Assembly (NCBI RefSeq): GCF_000699445.3
Contig: NC_067202.1
Location: forward strand, 12,057,924-12,121,923
Length of the DNA stretch: 64,000 nt
From: Schistosoma haematobium
Taxonomy: Eukaryota > Platyhelminthes > Trematoda > Strigeidida > Schistosomatidae
Direction: 5' to 3'
How positions within the stretch are numbered: position 1 is the first letter of the stretch; the number at the start of each line of letters is the position of its first letter. Positions 36,510 through 48,800 of this stretch are shown piece by piece. The notes below the pieces were generated by a model. The model was not told the origin of the DNA. It searched no databases and saw only the letters and a list, made by a program, of their open reading frames with translations. The translations under genes and the position numbers were made by a program.

Positions 36510-36935
36510 TGGATCTTCTCATTTGTGTTTAGGACTGCAATTGATCAATCTGATGTTGGCATATGTGCATACTGTACCGGTTGCCTCGATATAGCCTTAA
36601 GTCACAAGCATTACAAGCAAAATGGATAGTGGTGGAATAGAAGTGGAATCCAGTTTGATGAGCATTTCGTCTTATTTGGGACTCGTCAACTGGATGTACT
36701 TGCATCTCATAGTTGATATTTACTCTAGGACTCAAACCCAGTACCATTCATTTCAAACGCCATCGCATTATCCACTTAGCTATTGAGTTCTGAGAATCAC
36801 TTTCTTGTCCAATGTGGTAAACATTAACTCTGAGATGTAGGCACATCCAACTGACAAGTCTCAAATAGGACGAAATGCACGTTAAACTGGATTCCACTGC
36901 TATTCCATCACTATCCACCCTTGCTTATACTCAGT
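36510..36935. mobile_element. Two opposed Sm-alpha SINEs
   Basis: Minus-strand copy 36510-36790: the ribozyme has C3 changed (TTGACGAG). Plus-strand partial copy 36815-36935: G8 changed (CTGACAAG). Neither should cleave. Confidence 0.75.
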
Positions 36936-37012
36936 CTTTTACTCAATATATACTTGTACATATAAACTGGGTAAAAGAAAGTTTGAAATATATAGTAAGT
37001 TAATAATAATAA

Positions 37013-37185
37013 GTTCCACAGATTGAAATCATGAGTCAGTTGAAGCATTGGACAGCCGTTTCGTCCTAGTATTGGACTCCTCAGCAATGCACATCCACGG
37101 CCATCCAGTGCTTCCAGGTTTTCCATGGTGATTTAGCTTCAATTGACTGATGATTTCAATCTGTGGAATTTCTAAAATCTCCACA
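37013..37185. mobile_element. Tail-to-tail inverted pair of hammerhead SINE fragments
   Basis: A minus-strand copy (37020-37100, intact ribozyme) runs directly into a plus-strand copy of the tail (37098-37160). The outer arms (GATTGAAATCATGAGTCA and its complement TGACTGATGATTTCAATC) form a long imperfect palindrome. Confidence 0.7.
37046..37089 (-). ncRNA. Hammerhead ribozyme with intact core and compensated stem I
   Basis: Same 44-nt layout as the copy at 30489. Stem I is CATTG/CAATG instead of CACTG/CAGTG, so a C-G pair has become T-A on both sides. Core CTGAGGAG, stem II GTCC/GGAC, GAAAC and triplet GTC are all intact. The stem II loop (AATACTA) differs from that of the 30489 copy. Confidence 0.83.
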
Positions 37186-37189
37186 AACC

Positions 37190-38450
37190 CCTTCTGATAA
37201 TAATAATAATAAGTGTATATTTTTGTTTACTAATGCGGTTGTCTGAATTGTTCATTCATTCAACAAATTGTTTAGCTGGTTACGTAAATATCTATCATTA
37301 CCATTTTTCATCTATAGCATTCTGGATATTATTTACGAAGATGTCAGATATGTGTATATTGACTATCTTTTACAATTGTATATAAACGTATAGTTTACAT
37401 TCTAATGAATGAATCAATTAAAAAGTGCCCATCATCAATGAAATGATTGGATAAATAATGGATAAGTGTGTGCTTGTATAGGGATAATAAAAACATATAG
37501 ACAGGCCATACAGATAGGATTGTTATAGTCTGATGTAAAACCCAATATTTTAATGTGTAACTTCATGTCCTCTTCTTGAGACAATCATATATTTGGTTAT
37601 AGAAGCAAAAATACCAATCACCATGACATTAAATAACATGGGATAAGAGGTTTTCCTGTGTGTGTGTGTGTCACTATATGTGCTATAGTAGGGATAGAAA
37701 TCTTCAGTGAACAAGCAATACACTGAATAGAAAAAAATAAAGCAGCACTATTTGAAATTTACAATATTAGTCATTTCTGTATAAAGTGTCTCGTATAACA
37801 GACTGTTTTTCGATTTCATTTATCAAATGATAGTAAATGAACATTGATTCGGATTTTTTGAAAGAATACGAAGCAAAATCCTTATTTACTCTCTCTCCCT
37901 GGCGCGCACACTCACTCACTCACTCGTTCGTTCGTTCGCTCGCTCGCTTGCTCGCTCGATCGATCGCTTCCTCAATCATTCAGTGTTATACGAGTCAAAG
38001 TCCCTATTTCATTGGGTGTTTTGTTTTTGGTCATTGAGGAGTTATACAGTACAAAATGAAAATACTGCACTATTCAATTAGTAAAGTTATTTAAATAAAC
38101 AAATAAATAAACACTGAGTTACATTGACGAGAGAAAAATAAACAACAACTTAATACATTTACTGGGAGGGGGGAGGACACACATTTGGGCAGCTATTTAA
38201 CAATTAACACTATTATATAACATTATTATTCATCAAAGAATAGTTTATTCATCAAGGTCAAATCATAAAGCAAAACAATGTCCTGCTTCCATATGTTTAC
38301 ATTTCTTTATATACTAATCGTTTTCTAATGTGTTCACTTTCGACATGATCTTTTTCAATCCATTGAATTCATTGAATAAACTACATTGACATATGTATCA
38401 ATGATTTGAATGTTTAAAATATTATCATAACTGATATTATTACTCTTATT
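37190..38450. other. Upstream region of the MTCL/SOGA-like gene
   Basis: Probable promoter/5' leader region by position only. It holds a (TG)n tract (37657), the period-4 microsatellite (37905) and AT-rich sequence. No promoter motif can be assigned with confidence. Confidence 0.4.
37905..37972 (+). repeat. Period-4 microsatellite with shifting units
   Basis: Successive runs of CACT, CGTT, CGCT and CGAT blocks share TC at fixed spacing. It lies about 530 bp upstream of the start codon of the MTCL/SOGA-like gene and is unusually CpG-rich for this window. Confidence 0.85.
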
Positions 38451-38451
38451 A

Positions 38452-38485
38452 CGAAGACGACGACAACGACAACGACGCTGACGAT
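38452..38485 (+). repeat. GAC/AAC triplet-rich 5' leader
   Basis: A run of GACGACGACAACGAC-like triplets immediately upstream of the ATG at 38506, probably in the 5' untranslated region. Confidence 0.6.
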
Positions 38486-38505
38486 AGTTGATAATCATAT
38501 AGACC

Positions 38506-39080
38506 ATGTCATCTGAAAGTGGATTATTTCGACGTTCATCATTGCCTTCACAAATACAACAACAACAACACCAGCAGCAGCAGCAGCAACAACAACCACA
38601 ACCCCAATCTCAGTCTCAATCCATGTCAACATTTAGTTCTGATACTTCAGGATTATTAACATCAACTAATAATAAGACTAAGAAAGAATGTTTTAATTTT
38701 GAACCACAACAATGGCGTAAATCTGTTTGTAAAAATTGTTTTCGTACACAACCTGAACATCATAAGTTAATTAGTAATAATTTAAAGGATGAAATGAATT
38801 CAACTTTGAAATCTCAATTATCATTTGATAGTAATGTGAATATTAATAATAGTAATAATAATAATAGTAATATTAGTGGAGTTGGTTGTGCTGTTGTGTC
38901 TGATAATACTACTAATACTTCTATTAGTAGTAGTACAACTAATACTACTACTACTACTACCGTTAATAGTAGTTGTGACACCAAGTCACGTGATTCATCA
39001 ATTAGTAAAAATAACAATGGATTATTTGGTAGTAATGCAGCGGCTAGAGCTGCTGCAAGAAAAATTGCAGTTGGACAAAG
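38506..39080 (+). CDS. MTCL/SOGA-like exon 1: polyQ and CxxC N-terminus
   Basis: Opens with ATG at 38506 ([16 protein letters not shown]), then a CAA/CAG-encoded Gln tract and a Ser/Gln run. Next comes a Cys motif with spacing C-x2-F-x4-W-x-K-S-x-C-x-N-C-F-x5-H (residues 62-85), then Asn/Ser/Thr-rich sequence and an Ala/Arg-rich end. The exon ends with AG before GTTTGT, leaving two bases that pair with the first base of exon 2 to give Arg. The frame stays open to 39138, but that extension is intronic. Confidence 0.85.
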
Positions 39081-42000
39081 GTTTGTGTATTTTGTTCTCT
39101 TATTTCAAGTTGGTATCCTGTTTTTATTTTCCTATTGAATGAAATCAATATTTTGTTATGGAATAAACTTTATTGATTATGTTTATGATATGGATATAGG
39201 TAATTATAGTATACATTCATGAGATTGTCCACAGTTTACTTTCTACACACAGTTCTGACTATATATCGATCTAGTGTTTTGATGATTAGTTATCTCTCAG
39301 TCAAGAAATGGGTGTACTATACAACAATTCACTTTCTATTCTTCTTTTGTTGTCACCGACCGACTTGATTTGCAATGTTAATTTGCAAAACAGTTCGTTA
39401 GGAAATACATTAATAATATCAGTGAACAAAATCAATAACTGTTGTTATGAGCCGTATCAATATATGGAAACTACTCGGTTAAGTGTTATTATTAACGGTT
39501 TCTACTTCTATCTCACTTGTTCCGTTTTTACTGTACCTGATATATTTAGATTTCCGTTTGATTGCTTTCATTTCATTGATGCTTATTAAATTGATATCCA
39601 CTTACAGTATACTGCTCTGGGATGTGACTACTTAGATTGATATACATCTATGCCAGGTTTTATGTTGGTGATGATCAGATGGCTTACTATTTCTAAACCT
39701 TTGAATATTCCAATATGCAATTCTAATATCCTTTCTACACTAAAACCCAACCTTGTGAAGTGAAATTTGTTGTGAATCCATTGATTAGGTAATAGCTAGT
39801 GGTAGTCGACCAGTCATTCATCCTTAACCATTCCTCATCATTTTCATGTTGATTTCTGTCCACTTTATACTGTGTTCCGCAACTATTTTTCATTATGTAG
39901 TTAAATATCATTCACTCAACCTTTTTACATTAATATACTTAGGAATCATCATGATATCGGTTATGTGGCTTTGTAGGGAGTGTTGAATTCTATAGTTTAC
40001 ATCATAAACTAGTTTTCACTAGACAACCATTCGAGACGAAAAACCACTAGACAGCTGTTTCAAACTACTATGACACTTCTCATCTATGCACATCTATAAC
40101 CTCAATAGAGATTGAATCCAGGAATATTTAGGCCTGTCACTGAGAGCTTAATCTTTGAACCACTGAATCAGCATCTAATTTGTTTATATGCCTAACTTCG
40201 ATCAGATAGTGATATTACTTGATCATCATTTATTCCCAAATTTTCAATGGTTATCTAATGAAGGTCATTTCGTGATGTTTTGATCAAAATTTTATTTGTT
40301 TAATCATTAGAAACATCTACTTTTGTCAACTAAAAGGGATTCTTGTGGATATTATAGTAATTTTTAATAGTTGAAATCATGAGTTAATTGAAACTTCTGA
40401 AGAGTCCCACATTAGGACAAAACGACCATTCAGTGCCTCCAGGTTTTCCATGATGATCTAGCTTAAATAAAGTCATGATCTCAACTATTGAAATTAAAAG
40501 GGATTTGATTTTTTTTTTTATAAAAAATACTGCAGTTTTATTTAAAAATATGTTGCAGTATTTTAGAAAGAATAACTTGAATAAAAATTGTCTTTTAGCA
40601 AAGATGGATAGTGGATAACAGTGGGATCCAGTTAGACGCGCGTTTCGTCTTGTTTAGGATACGTCAGCTGGTTATACCTGCATTTAAGAGTCGATGTTTA
40701 CTCCGGGACTCGAACCCCAGAACCGTTCGCTTTAAATGCCATTGCGTTATCCACTTAACTTAGGCGGCTATCAGGACTCAGTAGCTAAGTGGATAACTCA
40801 ATGGCGTTTGGAGCGGACGGTACTGGGTTCGAGTCCCAGAGTGTACATAAATTCTGTAATGCAGGTACATCCAGATGTCAAGTCCCAAATAGAAAGAGAC
40901 GCGCGTCAAACTGGATTCCACTGCTATTCCACCACTATCCATTTTTTGCTTAAAGCCTCCTATTGTTTTGAAGGATTATGAGAATTAATTTCATTTGATT
41001 AAAATACCTTTATTGTCAACATATACTTTGGTTGTATCCATAAAAAATGTCCTAGACTTCAGTATGATCGAAAATTTCACATACCAATTCAAGTTTCAGG
41101 TAGTTTATTATTCTGTTTTAAGACAATATCAAGTATGACATTATCCCCCATTTTCTTTCCCCCTCTTTCTCTCCCTTTCTATATTGGATATAAGTAGTTC
41201 ATAAAATTTCACAGCGAGAAAGATACAACTGATTCAATAACCTTTAGTTTATATCTTCATTTTCAGTCAGCTTGTGTTAATAGCAACCTATATCACTGTT
41301 AAGTCAGTGCCCTACGTTTGACTTGGATAGAAAAGTCTGTATATAACAAAATATTCGGAGTTGGAAATGTAAACCATGGGTTACTGACTAACAGAACTAT
41401 GGATATATTTTAGTAAAGGTTCATTGTAGATTGCTTAAAAGTTATTGAAAGAACCACATAGTTATCATTTTGGTGAAGTAGCGATAACTGAGAATTTAGA
41501 CAGAAGACTAGGTGATCTTGATAGATGATAATAAAAACTGGTGTACACAAGTATACTAGTAACTGTGACGTACTTACTCCATGCTTAAAGTGTCATACTT
41601 GCAGATATTAAGTGACAAGTTCAAATAATACCTCGCCCATATCAGGTATAGAAGCCGGGTATTATCCTTAGCCTTAACGATTATACAAATTTGTACTTGG
41701 TACATGAATTAATAATACCGGAAACACATTCATCTACATTAACAGATTAGCTATGACCACCAAAAAGAATGCAGTATAGACATTTGGTTAATGTAAATAC
41801 TTAATGAGGAGACTGTGGAACAGATTAGAGAACTATTTATAAACATACAGAAAAGCTTCATACCATCGGTAGTGTAGTGAATGAGAACACAAGTGGGGAC
41901 AATCGAATGTGTTTGAATACAAAATTACAGAACATCTTAGTCAAATCTGAGAACCATACAGTAAATACTTCATTTGCAAAATGTCAACCAACGGTCTCAA

Positions 42001-42773
42001 ACTTCACTGTTCCTTCATTTCCACGGCAATCGTTCTCTTTTCTTTGATCTTCTTAACCTTCTGCCACCAGGTATTCCACTTTCGATTGATGATACATACT
42101 ACTCATATTTGTCGACATCAGTAGCACACACCACAGTAGCATAAGTTTACGTCAATGAGTATTTTAAAACGATGTAGTTCAGCCTGAAATGAGAGGAATC
42201 ACTAACGAATCTAGGTAGGTTAATATTCTGTAAGACTGTTGTAAAGACTGTAGTTCCCGTCTCTCGATTTTTAAATGCTAATATGAAATGATCGTTCAGG
42301 ACGTAGTAATTATTGTCTTATTACTTAATCTTTTTACTTCTTATCTTATTTAGACTTATTCATCAGATTAAATGACTCGACAACACGTTGAGAACGAACA
42401 AAAAAACGGGTACTTGGAATCCTGATAGAGTTAATATCCATAATGAAAACAAAACACATGTTAGCTAGCTTCACTGTCAATGATTACTTGTAGACAAAAT
42501 AGATCAGTTGTAATGAATCTCACTGAAACAATTTGCTTACATGAATTCGAGCATTATGTGAACTATCATTTTCTGAAGATTTACAAATATCCTTCTTTAA
42601 CTGATCCGTAGGCGCCAAGATAGAATGTGGTTTCAAGGATAAACGTTAATGTTTTCCAATCACTAGGAGCCAAATAAACCTACTAAATAACTAGATTCTT
42701 ATCATCTATTCAAGATCAAAAATTTGCTCTGGAACAGCACAGTTTTATGCTGTAAATACCTAGACTGCTATTC

Positions 42774-42848
<75 letters not shown>

Positions 42849-45800
42849 ATGAATGTTTAAGGATTCTTTCCAAAAATATACCCAATCCACTATATCTGTT
42901 TCAGTATGACAACATAGAATGAAGAGACTAACAATCCAATTAGTATGAACACAAATAAGATACACTACTGAGTGGAATTAGACAATTAGAATATGCACGA
43001 AACTCAACTGTCAATAAGGCGACATTGTAGTAATAAAAAATGTATAACAATCATAAAGGCAAACCTGTCCAATCAAACATTTTCAGTTTTTTCAAACAAT
43101 CCTCATACAATTAGACATCAGTAAGACAACCTGTTGTGAGGAAATCTTGATAAGAATGTATGCAATCAATCAAAAAGACTTTCCATTGTAAAACAATTCG
43201 GAATCTATACCGAATCATTCTGATAGATTTTTGTTACCATAAATAAAACATTTCGAAACTATATAGTATTATTATCAGAAAGGGGGTTTTGTGAAGATTG
43301 TAGTAATTTAAGAGTTGAGTTTATGAGTCGATGTAAGGTAGACCACTATGAAGAACGTGAAGGCACTGAACGGTTTTTTCGTCGTAGTATAGGACTCCTC
43401 AGCAGTGCGCATCTGCGATCCCACATTCAGGATCCGAACCCAGGATCTTCGGTTTCTCACGTGAACGCTTAACCACTAGGCTACTGAATCGGTATTCAAC
43501 GGGGCTAATTTCTAACTTCAACTAATCCACGATATTGCACCACAGTTCACCATTATCTTCAGTGAGTAACTGTCTCACAACAGAAATGGTTGAACTCCAC
43601 TAGCCACGACTTCGCACCAGAACTCCAAGAAATATATCTTGTAACCAGTCACTAGTAAGCACATGATGATTATTATCAAAGTAGGGGTTTTGTGGAGATT
43701 GTAATAATTTAGTAGTTGAACTATTAAGGAGTCCCATACTAGGACGAGATGTCCATCCAGTGCTTTCAGGTTTTCTATGTTAGTCTAGCTTTAATCGACT
43801 CATGAATTCAACCACTAAATTAGGTCGTATTATTCATCACTTTCATACTTTTAATAGTACCCCGACTAAGATTAATCTGTGATGAACATCATCTAATTAA
43901 TAATTAATTAATCTCAGGTGTTTTGTAGATATTATAGTAATTTTAATAGTTAAGATCATGAGTCAATTGAAGCTAGACCACCATGGAAAACCTGGAAGTA
44001 CTGGATGGCCGTTTCGTCCAACTAGGGGACTCCTCAGCAGTGCGCATTATCAGTGGAAGTGAAAAAAATATAGTTTCACTTCATTAGCGCTCCTACAACA
44101 AGAATGATTATATTCAAGGAATAAACTTAGTAAAGTTTTGAATAAATTTCGCTTTCACAAGAGATCGTGTATGAAATCGTGGAAGCACATATAAAATTTG
44201 GAAAAGTTGATCACTTATTTCATTTTATGTTCATAGTTTACGTCAGACACTGAAATTAATTAAGCAACCATTGAAAAGAAAGACGTATTAGACAGATATT
44301 CATTCTAATATAGGACACCCTACCTGTGATCATCCATGACCCCACTGGCGATTGAACCCTGGACCTTTCAGTTATGACATTGAGCGCTTAGTCTTCAGGT
44401 TGTTGAGTAGACATCCAATGATTAGTACTCTCTGATGTTTAACAGCTCTTTAATAACGACGACAATCCATAATGATCGTATACTTAAAAAATAAACAATT
44501 TATACAAAATCCCCGTCTTCTTGTTACTTAAATAGATTAGTAAAATAATGTCATCTTTGTGAGTTCCAATTTACCTACCTCGCTGTAATCAACCTTCACA
44601 TATAAAGTTATTACAATCTCCACAAAACACCTCTCTGATTATAATCATCATATGCACCCTAGCGACTGTCTCCAAGAGTTATTTACTGGAGTTCAAGTGA
44701 GAAGCAGTGACCAATGGAGTTCAGCCGGTTCTGTTGTGAGATAGTAACTTACTGAAGTTAGTGATGAACGGTGGCTCAAATTTCGTGGATTAAGTGAAGT
44801 TAGACATTAACACCATTGAATACCGATTGAATGGTCTTGTGGTTAGACGTTCTCACGCGAGATCGATAGGTCCTAGGTTCGAATGTCGCGAAGCAGGATC
44901 GTGGATTCGCACTGCTGCGGAGGAGTCCCACACTGGGATGAAACAGCCATCCAGTGCTTCCAGGTTTTCCATACTGGTCTAGCTTCAATTGACTCATGAA
45001 TCCAATCAATAAATTATAGAATTATAGTTTAAAACTAAGTACAATAGGTACTTCTAAATTAGTTTATTACCATATTTTTTCTTTCATTTATTACAGATAT
45101 TCCGATTCAGATGTTCGTAATCATGAATTAAGAAAATCCACTAATCTTGCGAATACAACAATTGGACAATCACAACAGCAACCACAACAACAATCCACAA
45201 TTGGTATTAGTCATTCATCAGCATCAAGTATTGATGCAAGATATGTGGAAGAATTAGAAAATGATTTTTTTGCATTAGAAGATAAACATGAATTATTATT
45301 AAGAGAACGTGATGAATTAAATATAGAATTAGAAGTGAAAATTCGTACCATTAGTGAATTACAAGCTACATTAGATCAATATCGTGAAAAAGTTTCACAA
45401 CTTGAAAGACGTTGTGGACATTTAGAAGAAGAAGTGAAAAGTTATCGGTAAGTTATTATTGAAAGTTGAATTCTTTTTATTGATAATTGAAGTTAGATTA
45501 TATACCAGTTAGTGGATGAACGGTGAGATGACCTTTGAGCAATGTTAACATGCCTATCTACTTACGAGGGTTAAATGAGGGTTATAAATTAGTGTAAGGA
45601 ACTAGGATTTGGATTTACAACTGAACATTAGAGTTAGTGTTTTCATCATGAACTGATATAAGCTATAATGGTATTTAGCCAAATGAGTGGATGAATCTTG
45701 CGCCAAAATCTAAGACTTGCTATCTTAAATCTGATTGGTTCATCCATAAATTGTAGCCTTATTGGATGAGCATATGTTGAAATGATTCGATATGCTGTAA

Positions 45801-48800
45801 AAGTTAATCTTTAATGGTAGAAAATGTACGTAAGTCGCTAGGTAATGGTGTAACAAGTTAGACAGAGAATATGTTTAGTTGACATAGTATGTCTTCTGTG
45901 AGACAGTTTATCTTCATCCATACACTCATTTTACTTACTCTTGTGTCATATTAGTTAACATAGAACTACAGTCAGACACAGTATCTGTTCAATGAATCAG
46001 TGGTTCTTGGTTTGATTCGTTAAAGCGAAGTAGATGATTTGGTTTATTTCTATGAAATAATAGTAAGTATATGAGTAACATAGTTTAAAGTAGCTTAGAA
46101 CAGCTCATATGCGTTCATTCTGTATATTTATTTTTTATAAAGATCTAGAGATTCTGGATTCGACATCCTGTAGAGTCTTCGATGTACTGTGATGAGAAGT
46201 CTTATAGTAAATGAAAAGCAACTATTTAATGCTTCCTGATTTTCAATGATTTGTTTAACTAAGGTGAAGTCTACTATAAAAAGCTGACTGATTTCCGCTA
46301 TTTAAATTACTAAAATCTCCACAAAACCATCTGCACCCTAGTGACTGACTTCAAGAGACAATTGTGGAGTTCTAGTGAGAAGCCGTGACCAGTGGAGTTC
46401 AACCGGGTCTGTTGTGAGATATCAGCTCACTGAAGACAATGGTGACGGTGGCGGTTGAAGTTAGACATTAACACCGTTGGATGCCGGCTCAGTGATAGCA
46501 TTTTGCTTCTTCATAAAAGACATCGAAATTCAAATCTTTCAGAGAATTGGAACCGAATCTTTTAAATTAAAAAAAATAAAGTTAGTCCATACGTGGATTA
46601 CAGTACGACCATAATACAATTTCTAGTAAATCTCTATGAGGATCTAATTAAAACTGGTCATGTTTTATAGACCACCATTTAGCAATGATCTGATTCCTTA
46701 TGATAGGCAACAAAAAATAATGTTGTCTAATATATGATCACTTATTTACTCACTTAGTACTGACTAGTATCATGTTTATCTAGTCCTTTATTGTTAATCA
46801 AATTCTATCGGTTAAGTTCAAATTTGATCACTAGTCTAAGTGACTGAATATAACCTAAACATTTCTCACATGTTAGATGATTGGAAACAGTTGTCAAGAA
46901 ATCCTGAACCCAAGTGTCGTGTTATATAGGACTCATCAACAAGGAGTACATGACAACTTATTTCTTACATTGCCCTTTTCTTTAGTGAATAAACTTAGTA
47001 AGTGGTGACGAAGTCAGTTATTTAAACAATATATCATGTCAAATAGTTGATAGTTATCTTGGCTAGCTTGTTGTATAACAAATATCTTAACTCTTGACAT
47101 TTCATGATCATAGCAGACATCATTACTAGGTTTTACTGACGATTTTCAACTAAACTGTATTTAAGATGAATAAATTCAGTCAACCAATCATCACTAAGAA
47201 ATGTAGTCATAATTAGTGCCCACTTAGTGGGCCAATTAGAAGTATCCAAATGTGAAGGTCGCTTGAAAGTAACCAGAATTGATCTGAAGGACAACTGCAC
47301 ATCGTTGGCTAAGTAATAGAGGTGTATGTATATAAATGAGTATTTATGAATATAGTTTTTGTAGCACAATAAACTTTCTCGTTCACTCTTGTCTTCTCAC
47401 TCAAGTAGTCAGTTTAAGAGAGGGAGTTAGTGCGTAGCACGTTGTGTATTAGTATTAGATCTCGGATACCAACGATCATAACATTGCCTTTGAATTTGTC
47501 ATGTATATTTATTGTTTCTTTTTATAAAATAAAAATAAGATTATATACATATAAAATCTTTCTATTGAACATTATAGAGAACGTTTAAAACTTCCAGAAA
47601 GTGATCAGAATCATTCACCGAATACAATCATTTTGGAACAACATCAACACCAACAACAACAATATTCAATTGGTCCTACTGATATTCATTGTAGTGCAGA
47701 ACTTCAACAACGTCTTAATGAAGTGGAACAATTATGTCAAGAGGTTATGGAAGAGAATGAACAATTAAAAGAGGATGTTGAAGAAATGCATCGAGAAATT
47801 GAAGAGATGCATGATCATTTTCAAGTGAATTTTCCATGGTTATTAAAGATATTTTTGAATTTTTTCACGCGAGACCGAAGGTCCTAGGTTCGAGTCCCAA
47901 GTGTGAGATCATGTTGCACGCTACTGATAAGTCCCATACTAGAATGAAAAGGTCGTCTAATGCTTCCAGGTTTTCAATGGTGGTCTAGCTTAGATCGACT
48001 CATGGATTGAATTGTTAAAATACAAATTCTCTTCAATTTAGACATGTGTGCAGGATAGTAAAGAAAAGAAGTATCACTTGCGCAATGCTATTCAACATGT
48101 CTGCTTGTTATATATCTCAACCAATGATCAAATAAGTCTAGATGGCTATTATTTTGTCCAGAAATGACATCGCATAAAGTTCTTTATAAACTAGGAAGAT
48201 TTCAATGGTAAGCATCTAATTTCTATCTTACTAGGTAGTAGTCGAACCCAATACAAACAAGTTACACGATCAATGCTTAAACATTGGGTTAATATCTAAT
48301 GGCACATATATTTCTAACTTCAGTAAGCTAGCAATATAAAACAACAATCAACTAGTCCCAAATAGAAAAGGCAACTACATCATTCTTGTTATAACTAAAT
48401 CTCACTTTCCATGTTGATGATTAATACTAATACTTTGCTAGACTATTTGTTATCATAGACCATCTGAAATAGTTGAATGTTGAATGTCCTTAAAAAAACA
48501 TTGACACATGAAACAACTAATTCTTGTTTCAATTATCCCAATAGAGAAAAACAAAACTCTTATCTTCTTTTAAAATGAATCAATATAGTTTTATAGGTAA
48601 AACAAGCCAATAATCACAGATATAAATGATCATACAGTATATAAACATTTAAAAATGAAGGTAAATTTTTTCAAGCTTAGAAATTAGAGGAGTGAATCAT
48701 TTTATGGTAAACAAACTTATAATACACTAATGAACCTTTCCATAATAATTTAAGACTTTTATCAATATACAATATAAGATAAGTAGTAAAATTCACTTGG

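Noticed and set aside
39308..39589. 93-residue ORF in intron 1 after exon 1
   Set aside because: No acceptor at its start, AT-driven composition, and out of the coiled-coil gene's phase chain.
42768..42965. Tyr-repeat ORF on the minus strand
   Set aside because: Product of the GTA microsatellite.
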